Source: an uncultured Oscillibacter sp. (GTDB lineage Bacteria; Bacillota; Clostridia; Oscillospirales; Oscillospiraceae). Taken from it: a DNA stretch of 64,000 nt. The stretch lies in assembly GCA_910576865.1 (NCBI GenBank), contig CAJTKE010000006.1:62001-126000 (forward strand), given 5' to 3'. The notes beneath the pieces are model-generated. The model did no database searches, had not been told where the DNA came from, and saw only the letters and a list, made by a program, of their open reading frames with translations. Position 1 is the first letter of the stretch. Each line of letters begins with the position of its first letter. A program made the translations under genes and the position numbers. This document shows positions 17,462-25,460 of the stretch, piece by piece.

Positions 17462-18367
17462 TCAGTCCCGTTCCAGCTCCTCCTGGAACAGGGCCAGGAA
17501 TTCCCGGGTCAGGAGGGAGTCCTCCACCTTGGATTTCAAAAGGTACCCGACCTCCCACGTGCCGCAGTCCGCCACCGGGATGGCCAGAATGCCGCCCTGC
17601 CGCTCGCTGGAGGTCCGGTAGCCGCTGCCCAGGATAAAGGCGTCCAGCTCCTGCAGCATCATGTAGGCGGCGGCGCGGTCGTTGACGTTGATGGCCCGGG
17701 AGGAATATCGCTGCAATGCGTCGGTGAAGATGGTGTCCGTGTCAATGTCTCGGTCGTAGAAGACTCTGGGGTAGTTTTTCAGGTCCTCCTCGTAGACCAC
17801 GGAGCCCCCCGCCAGAGGATGGCCCTGGCGCAGGTAGACGTGGATGGGCTTGTAGGCGATGTGGTTGAACACCGTGCCGGTCAGGCGCAGCTTATGGATC
17901 AGGAAGTTCTTGCTGTCCGGGATGAGGAACAGGATGCCCACGTCGTATTTCCCGGTGGAGACGGCGTCCAGGACCTCCGTTGTGCGCATCTCGGAGAAAT
18001 TGACGCTGTACCGCTCCTCAATGTGCATATGCTCCCGGATCAGGCGGCACAGCGCGTCGATCCCCGGCATGTGGTGCTGGGTGGCGACGGAGAACTCCAT
18101 GCGCTGCTCGGTGTGGTCGGCGTATTTTGCGTTCAGCATGTCCACCTGCTGCAAAATACGCTTCACCTCTACCGCCAGGCTGGCTCCCCGCTCGGTCAGG
18201 TCTATCCCGCTGCTGCTGCGCTTGAAAATCTCAAAGCCGAACTCGGACTCGATGTTTTGGATGGCGACGGAGACTGTGGACTGGGTGGTGTACATCTGCC
18301 GCGCGGCCTTGCTGACGGAGCCGGCGTAGATAACCGCAAGGAAATACCGCATCTGTTGGATCGTCAT
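17462..18367 (-). CDS. LysR family transcriptional regulator
   Basis: 301 residues, the standard length. The N-terminal helix-turn-helix is clear (MTIQQMRYFLAVIYAGSVSK, then AARQMYTTQSTVSVAIQNIE). A linker helix and a periplasmic-binding-like effector domain follow (about residues 90-295). It is transcribed in the same direction as the carrier/amidohydrolase operon, just upstream and separated by its own terminator. The weak -35 and the palindrome downstream make it the natural candidate regulator of that operon. AGGAGG precedes the ATG. Confidence 0.93.
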   Translation of the reverse strand: MTIQQMRYFLAVIYAGSVSKAARQMYTTQSTVSVAIQNIESEFGFEIFKRSSSGIDLTERGASLAVEVKRILQQVDMLNAKYADHTEQRMEFSVATQHHMPGIDALCRLIREHMHIEERYSVNFSEMRTTEVLDAVSTGKYDVGILFLIPDSKNFLIHKLRLTGTVFNHIAYKPIHVYLRQGHPLAGGSVVYEEDLKNYPRVFYDRDIDTDTIFTDALQRYSSRAINVNDRAAAYMMLQELDAFILGSGYRTSSERQGGILAIPVADCGTWEVGYLLKSKVEDSLLTREFLALFQEELERD

Positions 18368-18972
18368 GGTGCATCCTCCTTGATCTTCCTGGAGTTCCTG
18401 GAGTCGGGTTTATCGAAACGGAGCGGATTGTGTTTTTACCAGTATACCGCAAAGGCTTCCGCAGCACAAGAGGGTGGAAGCTCCAGGCGCGTCCCAACCT
18501 GTGTTTGAAAAGAGGAGGGCACGCAGGGGCGGAAACCGGCGGCGACGGCAGAGTGTATGAGCTGCGAAAAACGGAGATGCCCAAAGTATGAACGGTGCGC
18601 GCCGTGTACTTGCTCCAGATGGTACTCTGATTGAAGAAAAATATACGGTCAATATGCTTGCCTGAATGAGGGCTGTGAGCTTACTATTGCAATGAAAAGT
18701 GCCAAACGCGCAATAATGGAAATTTATTATGTCAATAAGGATAACTTGAACAGATGGCGGCGGTTCACGCTTGCGAACACAGGCAAATGGAAATTGGACG
18801 ATATAAAACAAAAACTCCATGAAGAAGATAAATGGAAAAATGATACCCTTTAATTCTTCTTGGAGCCTTTCTATTGGTAATTTGAAAATTGATAATTTTA
18901 TCAACTCCAAGAACAAAAGGGCATATTCAATTTTTTCAGCGGCAGCTATCTGCGTAAGACATCTTTCTTTGT
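18368..18972. other. AT-rich stretch with a degraded reading frame
   Basis: Base composition drops sharply from about 18600. On the plus strand one frame is open from about 18661 to the TAA near 18852, with LNEGCELTIAMKSAKRAIME and later KWKLDDIKQKLHEEDKWKND. Just before it another frame holds VLAPDGTLIEEKYTVNMLA. Joined by a frameshift they would form one protein of about 90 residues that I do not recognise. It looks like foreign, decaying DNA rather than a working gene. Confidence 0.4.
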
Positions 18973-19158
18973 TTATAGCGACGCAGATTTTGAGAGACTG
19001 GCTTTTTTACCCTTCTTTTTTATTGATGTATAAAATTGGGTTTCCACTTTTGTTTCTAATGGGGCGAATAGGTCCTCCGCAGGGGGTTCCGGCGGGGCCC
19101 CGCAGCCCGCCAGAGCCAGGAGCGCCAGGAACATGGAGAGAAGAACAGGATTACTCAT
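18973..19158 (-). pseudogene. Truncated lipoprotein gene
   Basis: The ATG at 19158 overlaps the stop of the upstream DUF4405 frame (ATGAGTAA). A signal sequence and lipobox follow (LSMFLALLALAGC), then GAPPEPPAEDLFAPLE. At about 19055 the composition switches to AT-rich, the frame becomes Lys/Ser-rich and soon ends. Only about 30 mature residues remain. By position and by comparison with its neighbours this was probably a lipoprotein-anchored flavodoxin or similar redox protein, cut by the AT-rich segment. Confidence 0.7.
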
Positions 19159-19545
19159 GGATTTTCCAGCCATTGAGGAACTTGGCGGTTTCCGCGCTGC
19201 CGTGGTCGATGATCTCGCTGTGCCCCAGGTCTATCCCGCCATAACCCGCTCCAAAAGCAGCATCCGATTCCCGCCGCCATAACCAGCAGAAACAGCAGGA
19301 TATACGCATAGGCGAAGAATGTTTCTCGGACCTTCCGGTGCAGCTTGCTCAAAGGAACGTGAGTATGGAGGCCCACATGGAGCGCCATCAGCACGAATCC
19401 TCAGGTGGTGGAGCAGGAACAGCCCGAACAGGACGCAGCCGAGTACGCCATGCAGGAGCAGTCCCCGCCCCGCCTGATAGCTCATCAGGTACAGGAACAG
19501 CACATACATGACGATGTCCACAAGGAGCTTACCCTGACGCTTCAT
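19151..19545 (-). pseudogene. DUF4405 membrane protein gene, frameshifted
   Basis: The start MKRQGKLLVDIVMYVLFLYL and the following LMSYQ, GVLGCVLFGLFLLHH are the DUF4405 (cytochrome b561-like) N terminus. The frame is then lost. A second frame holds ALHVGLHTHVPLSKLHRKVR with the next membrane helix, and a third holds IDLGHSEIIDHGSAETAKFL and NGWKIHE to the TAA at 19151-19153. At least two frameshifts or small deletions break it. DUF4405 proteins are membrane haem/electron carriers often placed beside flavodoxins, as here. Confidence 0.75.
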
Positions 19546-19549
19546 GCCG

Positions 19550-20716
19550 TCACCGTTCCTTGATCCCGTTCAGCGCCAGCCACTGAGAAATTTCATCGGA
19601 GAGGCCGCTCCCGCCGGAGTAGTTGAACTCGAAGCCCTGCCCCACATAGGATCCGGGGATCATCTTGGACAGGTCGGAAACGCTGTCGCCGAACATGGTC
19701 CCGCCGTGGCTGCTGAAGGGGATCACGACTTTTCCATCGAAATCATAGCTCTCCATAAATGTGACGACCGGCATGGGCATCGTAGCCCACCATGTGGGGT
19801 AGCCCAGCAGGATCACATCGTACTCGTCCACATCGGCAATGTGCGTGCGCAGAGCCGGATGGACATGGTTGTTCAGGTCCGCCTGGGAGACCTCATAGAT
19901 ATTCCCCCGGTAGGGGTTTTCCATCTCAAGCTCCACTAAATCGGCCCCGGTCTTGTCCCGGATAATCCGCGCGGCGTTCTCCGTGTTGCCGGAATAGGAA
20001 AAGTAGGCGACCAGAATCCGGGGATTCTCCGGCATCTGAATGTCCAGCGAGAAGGTTGTTTCCACCGTGCCTTCTCCGGCCTGGGCGTTTCTGGCGATAC
20101 GGAAGCCCAGGTTTTGATCCGGGTCCTCCGGGTTCGTCGCGGAGCGGTAGGCGCTGCGCAGATGCTTGGCAAAGTCGATGTAGCTGCCTCCCCGGTTGAC
20201 GCGCAGGGAGCCGGAAGCGGCTCCTGCCGGGTCAACGGTCCGCGTCAGATCGTAAGCGCCATAGTAGTCGAAGCACCACTCCGACACATTGCCGTACATG
20301 TTGTAAAGCCCAAACTGATTGGGAGACAGGCTGTCTACGGCAATCGTCTTCCCCCGGTAACTGCTGGTGACCACAGAGGGGTCCCGGCTCTCACTGAGCC
20401 GGTTGCAGTATTCGATGGCGTCATACCATGTCACGCTGTCCACCGGCAGATCGGCCCCGCTGAAATGGCTGGGGTTCGACCCCATGATCCGCTCATAGTC
20501 TGCCTGGGTCACCTCACAGGGGTCTGCGTAGAAGTCGCTGACCGTTACATTATGAGCGGTTTCATCCTCGCCGCGCTGGCGCTCACTGTCGGGACTGCCC
20601 ATGGTGAAGGTCCCGCCCCGCACCAAAATCAGCGAATCTTTCACAGCTTCCAAAGGGTCAGCGGCAGAGGGGACATTCTGAACATTGCTTGGGTTCTGTT
20701 CCGGGGTCGTCGCCAT
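19550..20716 (-). CDS. SUMF1-like domain fused to flavodoxin, 5' end replaced
   Basis: From the ATG at 20716 there are 388 residues. The first half is a formylglycine-generating-enzyme (SUMF1)-like domain: GGTFTMGSPDSERQRGED, SVTWYDAIEYCNRLSE, YGNVSEWC, NRGGSY, LGFRIAR. The second half is a flavodoxin (ILVAYFSYSGNTENAARII, LLGYPTWWATMPMP, VIPFSSHGGTMFGDS). Two oddities stand out. The original N terminus is gone, joined at about 20710 to a broken LysR gene. About 60 residues normally holding the RLPTEAEWEYA block of SUMF1 domains are missing between RLSES and TIAVDS. It might still be translated from inside the LysR frame, but it has no signal peptide. Confidence 0.7.
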   Translation of the reverse strand: MATTPEQNPSNVQNVPSAADPLEAVKDSLILVRGGTFTMGSPDSERQRGEDETAHNVTVSDFYADPCEVTQADYERIMGSNPSHFSGADLPVDSVTWYDAIEYCNRLSESRDPSVVTSSYRGKTIAVDSLSPNQFGLYNMYGNVSEWCFDYYGAYDLTRTVDPAGAASGSLRVNRGGSYIDFAKHLRSAYRSATNPEDPDQNLGFRIARNAQAGEGTVETTFSLDIQMPENPRILVAYFSYSGNTENAARIIRDKTGADLVELEMENPYRGNIYEVSQADLNNHVHPALRTHIADVDEYDVILLGYPTWWATMPMPVVTFMESYDFDGKVVIPFSSHGGTMFGDSVSDLSKMIPGSYVGQGFEFNYSGGSGLSDEISQWLALNGIKER

Positions 20717-21098
20717 TGGCGCTGTACAGTTCATAGCGCACCTGGGGATATTTGCCGGAGAAGTTTTGAATGGCGTCCGCCAGGAGCCGGGAGGCGCAGG
20801 ATTCCACACAGCCGATCACCACCGTGCCGCCCACCAGATCCTTTTGTTCTGCCAGGTCCCGCTCTGTTTTTTCCATCAAGCCAACGATCTCCTGGGCACG
20901 CTGCTGAAAGAGAAAACCCGCATCCGTCAAGGTAACCTGCCGCTTTCCCCTGGTCAGCAGCGGAACCCCCAGCGTTTCCTCCAGATCCATGAGCTGGCGG
21001 CTGATGGTGGGCTGCGTCACATGGAGCTGTTCCGCCGCCTTTGTAATGTTGCCCGCCTTTGCCACAGCCAGAAAATACTCCAGCAGCCTTAGATCCAT
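20658..21098 (-). pseudogene. LysR regulator, truncated after about 130 residues
   Basis: The N-terminal helix-turn-helix (LLEYFLAVAKAGNITKAAEQ, LHVTQPTISRQLMDLE) and the first part of the effector domain are intact up to YELYSANGDD. There the sequence joins the SUMF1-flavodoxin gene, and the frame runs on for about 15 foreign residues to a stop. About 160 residues of effector domain are lost. The relict could still bind DNA without effector control. The SUMF1-flavodoxin ATG at 20716 lies inside it. Confidence 0.85.
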
Positions 21099-21225
21099 TC
21101 AATATCCCTCCCTCTATCCCAAGAATGTAAGATAATATGAGGGGAATTGAGAGAAAAGTCAATTGCGAACGTCCATTTTATACAGTGGCCTCGTTTCTTC
21201 TCGATCACTCCGGCTCATTGCAGCA

Positions 21226-21960
21226 TCACTCCAGCGCGCCGTACTGTCCATCGTCCACCGGCTCGCACCACTCGTTGGAGCATCCCTCACCGGGGGCCTC
21301 GAAGGCCACGTGGCCGAACCAGGAATCCTTCGCCGCGCCGTGCCAATGCTTCACCCCGGCGGGGATAAATACCACATCGCCGGGATTCAACTCCCGGGCG
21401 TCCTCCCCCCACTCCTGATACCAGCCCCGGCCATTGGTGCAAAGCAGAATCTGCCCACCGCCCTTGGATGCGTGATGGATGTGCCAGTAGTTCCGGCACC
21501 CCGGCTCAAAGGTGACGTTGGCCAGGAAAATCGTCTCCTGGGGGTCCGTCAGGGGCTTGAGGTAAGACCGGCCGGTGAAGTATTGGGCATACGCCTCGTT
21601 GGGCGCGCCCAGGCCGAAGAGGCCGCCGTCGGTCCCGGTGTCGTCCTTGTAGACCTCCACCGCCGCCCGGAACGCCGCCCAGGCGTTGGGCCATCCGGCG
21701 TAGAAGGCCAAATGGGTTAAAATCTCCGCCATTTCGTCCTTTGTGACGCCGTTTTTCTTGGCGTTCAGTACGTGAAACTGGAAGGAGCTGTCGATGAGTC
21801 CCTTGCTCACCGGAGCGGAGACCGTCAGGATGGAGCGCGTCTTCAAAGAGAGCTTCCCCTCCCGGCTCCACACCTCGCCAAAGAGCACGTCGTCGTTGAG
21901 CTCCGCGAACTTGGGGGCGAAATCCCCCAGCTGGTCCCGGCCTGCCGTCTGCTTTACCAT
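21226..21960 (-). CDS. Carboxymuconolactone decarboxylase domain fused to cupin
   Basis: 244 residues. Residues 1-110 are a CMD/AhpD-like domain (LKTRSILTVSAPVSKGLIDS, EMAEILTHLAFYAGWPNAWA) without the CxxC pair of true AhpD. Residues 135-235 form a cupin barrel (FEPGCRNYWHIHHASKGGGQ, LNPGDVVFIPAGVKHWHGA) whose three histidines and Glu/Gln can hold a metal. Such fusions are common beside flavodoxin and LysR genes in gut anaerobes; the substrate is unknown. CAGGAGG precedes the ATG at 21960. It follows the SLH-flavodoxin gene in the same direction and appears intact, unlike its neighbours. Confidence 0.9.
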   Translation of the reverse strand: MVKQTAGRDQLGDFAPKFAELNDDVLFGEVWSREGKLSLKTRSILTVSAPVSKGLIDSSFQFHVLNAKKNGVTKDEMAEILTHLAFYAGWPNAWAAFRAAVEVYKDDTGTDGGLFGLGAPNEAYAQYFTGRSYLKPLTDPQETIFLANVTFEPGCRNYWHIHHASKGGGQILLCTNGRGWYQEWGEDARELNPGDVVFIPAGVKHWHGAAKDSWFGHVAFEAPGEGCSNEWCEPVDDGQYGALE

Positions 21961-22036
21961 AGTCGTTTCCTCCTGTTTGATAAAAGTTGGGATATCCTTA
22001 ATGCTACGTCCTGGAGGGCGCCCCAAGTCAAGTCTT

Positions 22037-23566
22037 TTATTCACCCAGGGAAAGGGTGACGCTGACGTCTCCATCGCCCAGCAGCTGCCGCAGCTCCGAG
22101 GCGCTGGTGTTGTTGACGTGGCCCAGCCGGGTGAAGTTCCAGGAGTTGGGCGCGTAGTAGATGACAAATTGATTTCCCTGGTAGAGAATCAGGTCCCCCG
22201 CCTGGGTGGTGATTTCCTCATTGTTCGTGGGGAGGCTCCGGCCCAAGGGGCCTACCTTTTCCATACTGCCGTAGTCGCTCATTTCAATGGTCCTGGGTCC
22301 CTCCGCCAGCAGTTCCCGCAGAGCCCGGGCGGAGGAGTTGTCCGAAAGCGTCGCGGTGAGGGTGGTCCCGTTGACCGTGAGATTCAGCGTAGAGGCTTCT
22401 CTTTCCTGCGCCGGTTCCGCAGCATCGGCGGTGGGCAGGCTCAGACCGTTCACCCAGCTCTCCACAGTGTCCTGGGATGCGCCGCCGGCAAAGCGCTGAC
22501 CCTCCAGCCAGTTGGCGTCAGGTGCGGAGGCGTGGAGATTCGCGGCACTGGACCCGATGCCGCTGCTGCCGGAGGTGCAGAAGGGCACGATGGTCTTGCC
22601 GCTGAACTCGCCGCTCTCCAGGAAGGTGTAGATGATCTTGGGGGCTTGGCCGTGCCAGATGGGATAGCCCAAGAATACGGTATCGTAGTCTGCCAGATTG
22701 GGAAGCGCACCAGAGATGGCCGGACGGGCGGAGTCGTCATTCTGCTCCCGGTTGGCCCGGCAGCCGGAGTCGTTATAGTTCAGATCGGCGGCGGTGCAGG
22801 GGACCTCCGGGGTGATTTTGTAGAGGTCCGCGCCCAGGATGGCTTCCAGGTGTTTGGCGATGTTCTCCGTATTGTTCGTGTTGGAGAAGCAGGCCACCAG
22901 GACCTTGCCGCCATCAGAGGGAGTGGGGGCCGGAGCGGGGGCCGGGGCCTCGCTTCCGGAGAGACGCCGGTACTGGTACAGGGCGGAGACCACCTCGGCC
23001 CGGGTGGCGGGGATCTGGGGGTCGAAACGCCCATCCGTCCGGGCGGTCAGGATGCCGTTGGCCCGGCACCAGTCCGCCGCCGTCCGGGCGTAAGAGGAAA
23101 TGGCGCTTTCATCCGGGTAGTCCTCCGCCGAGGCCTCCGGGCTTCCGGCCCAGCGCCAGAGGATGGCGATGAGCTGCTGGCGGGTCACGGGGTCGTTTAC
23201 CCCGAACCGCCCGTCGGCGTAACCGTTCACCAGCCCGCTGTCCGCCGCCCAGCCGGCGGCGGTTACATAGTAGGCTGTGGGCTGAACGTCGGAAAACCGG
23301 GAGGTCCCGGAGGCGGCGGGGCTTCCGGCGGAGCGGTGGAAAATCGAGGCCATCTGGGCCCGGGTCACATTGTCGCCGACTCCAAAGCGGCCGTCACTGT
23401 AGCCGTTGACATAGCCGTTTTCCGCCGCCCATTGAATGGCTTCGGCATAGGGGCTCTCCGTGTCCATATCGGAGAAAGCAGTTTCCACGGCGCAGGCCGT
23501 GGCGGTGAGGGCCAGCGTCATGCACAGCACCAGCACGAGGGAGTAAAAGCGTTTCATCGCGTTCAT
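22037..23566 (-). CDS. Secreted SLH-flavodoxin-cyclophilin-like protein
   Basis: 509 residues. A signal peptide (MNAMKRFYSLVLVLCMTLAL ending TACA) is followed by three SLH repeats, each with a YADGRFG-like motif (about residues 30-205). A flavodoxin domain follows ([45 protein letters not shown]; about 220-385), then a cyclophilin-like domain ([20 protein letters not shown] to the end). SLH repeats tether proteins to the cell wall, so a flavin domain should sit outside the membrane. A degraded copy lies inverted at 62744-63178. The start at 23566 follows AAAGGA. Confidence 0.9.
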   Translation of the reverse strand: MNAMKRFYSLVLVLCMTLALTATACAVETAFSDMDTESPYAEAIQWAAENGYVNGYSDGRFGVGDNVTRAQMASIFHRSAGSPAASGTSRFSDVQPTAYYVTAAGWAADSGLVNGYADGRFGVNDPVTRQQLIAILWRWAGSPEASAEDYPDESAISSYARTAADWCRANGILTARTDGRFDPQIPATRAEVVSALYQYRRLSGSEAPAPAPAPTPSDGGKVLVACFSNTNNTENIAKHLEAILGADLYKITPEVPCTAADLNYNDSGCRANREQNDDSARPAISGALPNLADYDTVFLGYPIWHGQAPKIIYTFLESGEFSGKTIVPFCTSGSSGIGSSAANLHASAPDANWLEGQRFAGGASQDTVESWVNGLSLPTADAAEPAQEREASTLNLTVNGTTLTATLSDNSSARALRELLAEGPRTIEMSDYGSMEKVGPLGRSLPTNNEEITTQAGDLILYQGNQFVIYYAPNSWNFTRLGHVNNTSASELRQLLGDGDVSVTLSLGE

Positions 23567-23595
23567 AGGCGTCATCCTTTCTGTCTGCAAAATCA

Positions 23596-23630
23596 AAAAT
23601 CGGAGCTGCCGGTCTGACAGCTCCGATTTT
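23596..23630. terminator. Hairpin between LysR relic and SLH-flavodoxin gene
   Basis: 13-base arms 23596-23608 and 23618-23630 with A-tract and T-tract ends, so it reads as a terminator on both strands. An identical hairpin is at 62680-62714. Confidence 0.8.
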
Positions 23631-23709
23631 ATTCCGTGGTCCGTGAAATGTAAAATACTTTGTTTCTATTCTCTGTCATGCTTGAAAGGCATGGTATGGA
23701 AACGGAGGC

Positions 23710-24048
23710 TCATTCCCGGTCCCCGCCCTCCTGCCGCAGAAGCTCCAGAAACGCCTCCGCCGCCCGAAGTCGATCAGGCCCTTGTCCAGCTTCTCCGTCA
23801 CGTCGGCGGTGTCCCCGCTGGAAATGTGGAAATGGACCTGGGGATGCCGCTCTTGAAGGCGGCGGGCCGTCCTCCGTCAGTGTAATCCGGCGGTTGCCCC
23901 GGATAAACAGCTTCTTCCCCAGCTCCGCCTCCAGGTCCATGAGCTGGCGGGAGAGGGTGGGCTGGGAGAGGTGGAGGGATTCCGCCGCGCCGCAGATGCT
24001 CTCCTCCCGGGCCACAGCCAGAAAGTAGCGCAGAACCCGCAGTTCCAT
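23710..24048 (-). pseudogene. LysR regulator relic with two internal deletions
   Basis: The first 60 residues (MELRVLRYFLAVAREESICG on to TLTEDG) are nearly identical to the intact LysR gene at 61713. Then the sequence jumps. A block equivalent to codons of ARRLQEKHPRVHFHISSGD follows in a shifted frame, and a second jump reaches the last 15 codons (AAEAFLELLRQEGG). About 180 codons are missing. The start, promoter and C-terminal tail are kept, so this copy decayed by deletion rather than by point mutation. Confidence 0.9.
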
Positions 24049-24076
24049 AAAACACACCCCCTTGTTCATAGAAAAA

Positions 24077-24105
24077 AGTATAGCAGGCCGTACCATGCCT
24101 GCCAA
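24077..24105 (-). promoter_or_regulatory. Promoter of the LysR relic
   Basis: Minus-strand TTGGCA (24100-24105), 17-nt spacer, TATACT (24077-24082). It is a copy of the promoter at 61656-61684. Confidence 0.65.
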
Positions 24106-24186
24106 CTATGGTAAGCCATTCAACATAGGTATTTGATGTTTTTTCGCCGCTGCTTTATAATCGGGCACAAAAGGAGGCGGCACAGA

Positions 24187-24453
24187 ATGAGCTATGAGAT
24201 CGACCGAAAAGATATAGAACAGCTGCTGCGGGAGGCAGGGTGCGAGGACCGCTTTGTCCGCATTTTCCTGAACACGATGGACGGAGGCAGCGTGGAGGCA
24301 CAGCTCCATCTGCTCCAGGACCAGAGGCGCCGCCAGCTGGACCAGGTGCATGTGGAAGAGAAGAAGCTGGACAAGCTGGACTATCTGCGATATACGCAGG
24401 AGAAGCAGCTTTCCGCCTGTACGAAGAGCAAATGGGAAAAACTTCGGACATGA
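24187..24453 (+). CDS. Small helical protein, unknown
   Basis: 88 residues with AAAGGAGG 8 nt before the ATG. The body is two helices: [20 protein letters not shown] and then a charged coiled coil rich in Gln, Arg and Lys ([20 protein letters not shown]). This build is common for short proteins beside flavodoxin genes in Clostridia; no function is known to me. The last dozen residues ([12 protein letters not shown]) may come from a junction, since the next frame overlaps the stop by ATGA and continues a DUF4405 tail. Confidence 0.65.
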   Translation: MSYEIDRKDIEQLLREAGCEDRFVRIFLNTMDGGSVEAQLHLLQDQRRRQLDQVHVEEKKLDKLDYLRYTQEKQLSACTKSKWEKLRT

Positions 24454-24638
24454 GCCGAATCCACAAACGGAATCTCCCAACCTGTCTGTTCCTGCGGACG
24501 CAGTTTGTGTTCCTGGACTTCGAGGAACCGAAGCCGCTGTTTTACCTGGATGTTCTCGCCATGATGGGGCTGTTCATTTTCCTGGCTCACTATGGCGCGA
24601 AGCGATTGAAACGAACAAAGGAGAGATCGGCTTTATGA
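24450..24638 (+). pseudogene. C-terminal piece of a DUF4405 gene
   Basis: The ATG at 24450 overlaps the preceding stop. The frame gives [20 protein letters not shown] then [20 protein letters not shown], the last membrane helix of DUF4405 proteins. The first 170 or so residues of that family are absent, so this is a fragment. Confidence 0.65.
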
Positions 24639-24644
24639 AAAACC

Positions 24645-24824
24645 GTCATTCCCTTCGTCACCCACGGCACCGGCGGGCTTTCCGGCACCATCCGGGACCT
24701 GACCGCCGCGCTGCCGGATGACGTGACGGTTCTGGAGGCCATCGGTGTGTACCGCCCGGAGGTGGACAGCTCCCGTTCCGCCGTGGAGGCCTGGGTGGAT
24801 GGACTGAATCTGGATATTGGATAG
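24645..24824 (+). pseudogene. C-terminal piece of a flavodoxin gene
   Basis: The frame reads VIPFVTHGTGGLSGTIRDLT, then a segment with EAIGVYRPEVDSS and finally AVEAWVDGLNLDIG before the TAG at 24822-24824. This is the end of a flavodoxin of the kind seen at 22037 and 19550. Its N-terminal FMN-binding part is missing; a start codon at 24635 leads only into a wrong frame. Confidence 0.75.
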
Positions 24825-24928
24825 GAGAAAAATTACATGAAAGTGACCGTTATCACGCGAGAGAGGTCTTGACATGGAGTGCGCTCCAAAATATATAATC
24901 CACCCAACCCGGAAAAAGGAGGCCCGCC

Positions 24929-25447
24929 ATGCTTGATGTTCTGCACCGGGAGGGCATTTATCTCTGGTATTACTTCACCCTCCAACTCTCCCAGATTTTC
25001 CGGTATTGGGTTCTCGGCATGGTGCTGGGGTCCTTGATCTCCGTCTTTGCCAAGGACTACCTTCACGGCCTGGTTCGGTCCATGGGCGGGAAACAGCTGG
25101 GGGTTCTGGGCGTGGTGCTGTCGGCTCTGTTCCAGCGGTATGTTCCCTCGGAGCTTGTGGCAAGTCTGTTCGGCGAAAACGAGGGCTTCGGCATCCTCAT
25201 GGCGGCGACCATCGGCGTTCCCCTCTACGCCTGCGGCGGCGGGACAATTCCCCTGCTCCAGGCGTGGCTGGCGGACGGCATGAGTTTGGGCAGCGCGGCG
25301 GCGTTCATGATTACCGGGCCCGCCACCAAGATCACCAACCTGGGGGCCGTCAAGATCGTCCTGGGAGCGAAACGCTTTGCCCTTTATCTGACCTTTACCA
25401 TCCTGTTTGCCTTATTGACGGGATGGCTGGTAAATTTGACCTTTTGA
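24929..25447 (+). CDS. ArsP/YraQ-type permease, probably internally shortened
   Basis: 172 residues with AAAAAGGAGG before the ATG. The first 70 residues match the N terminus of the roughly 310-residue permease family (IFRYWVLGMVLGSLISVFAK, GLVRSMGGKQLGVLGVVLSA). The rest matches the C-terminal half (GVPLYACGGGTIPLLQAWLA, FMITGPATKITNLGAVKI). The first pore-motif segment, expected after GVVLSA, is absent. The frame is kept across the join at about LSALFQRYVP. Family members move arsenicals or are of unknown function; this version may be inactive. Confidence 0.75.
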   Translation: MLDVLHREGIYLWYYFTLQLSQIFRYWVLGMVLGSLISVFAKDYLHGLVRSMGGKQLGVLGVVLSALFQRYVPSELVASLFGENEGFGILMAATIGVPLYACGGGTIPLLQAWLADGMSLGSAAAFMITGPATKITNLGAVKIVLGAKRFALYLTFTILFALLTGWLVNLTF

Positions 25448-25460
25448 AGGAGGCTGAACC

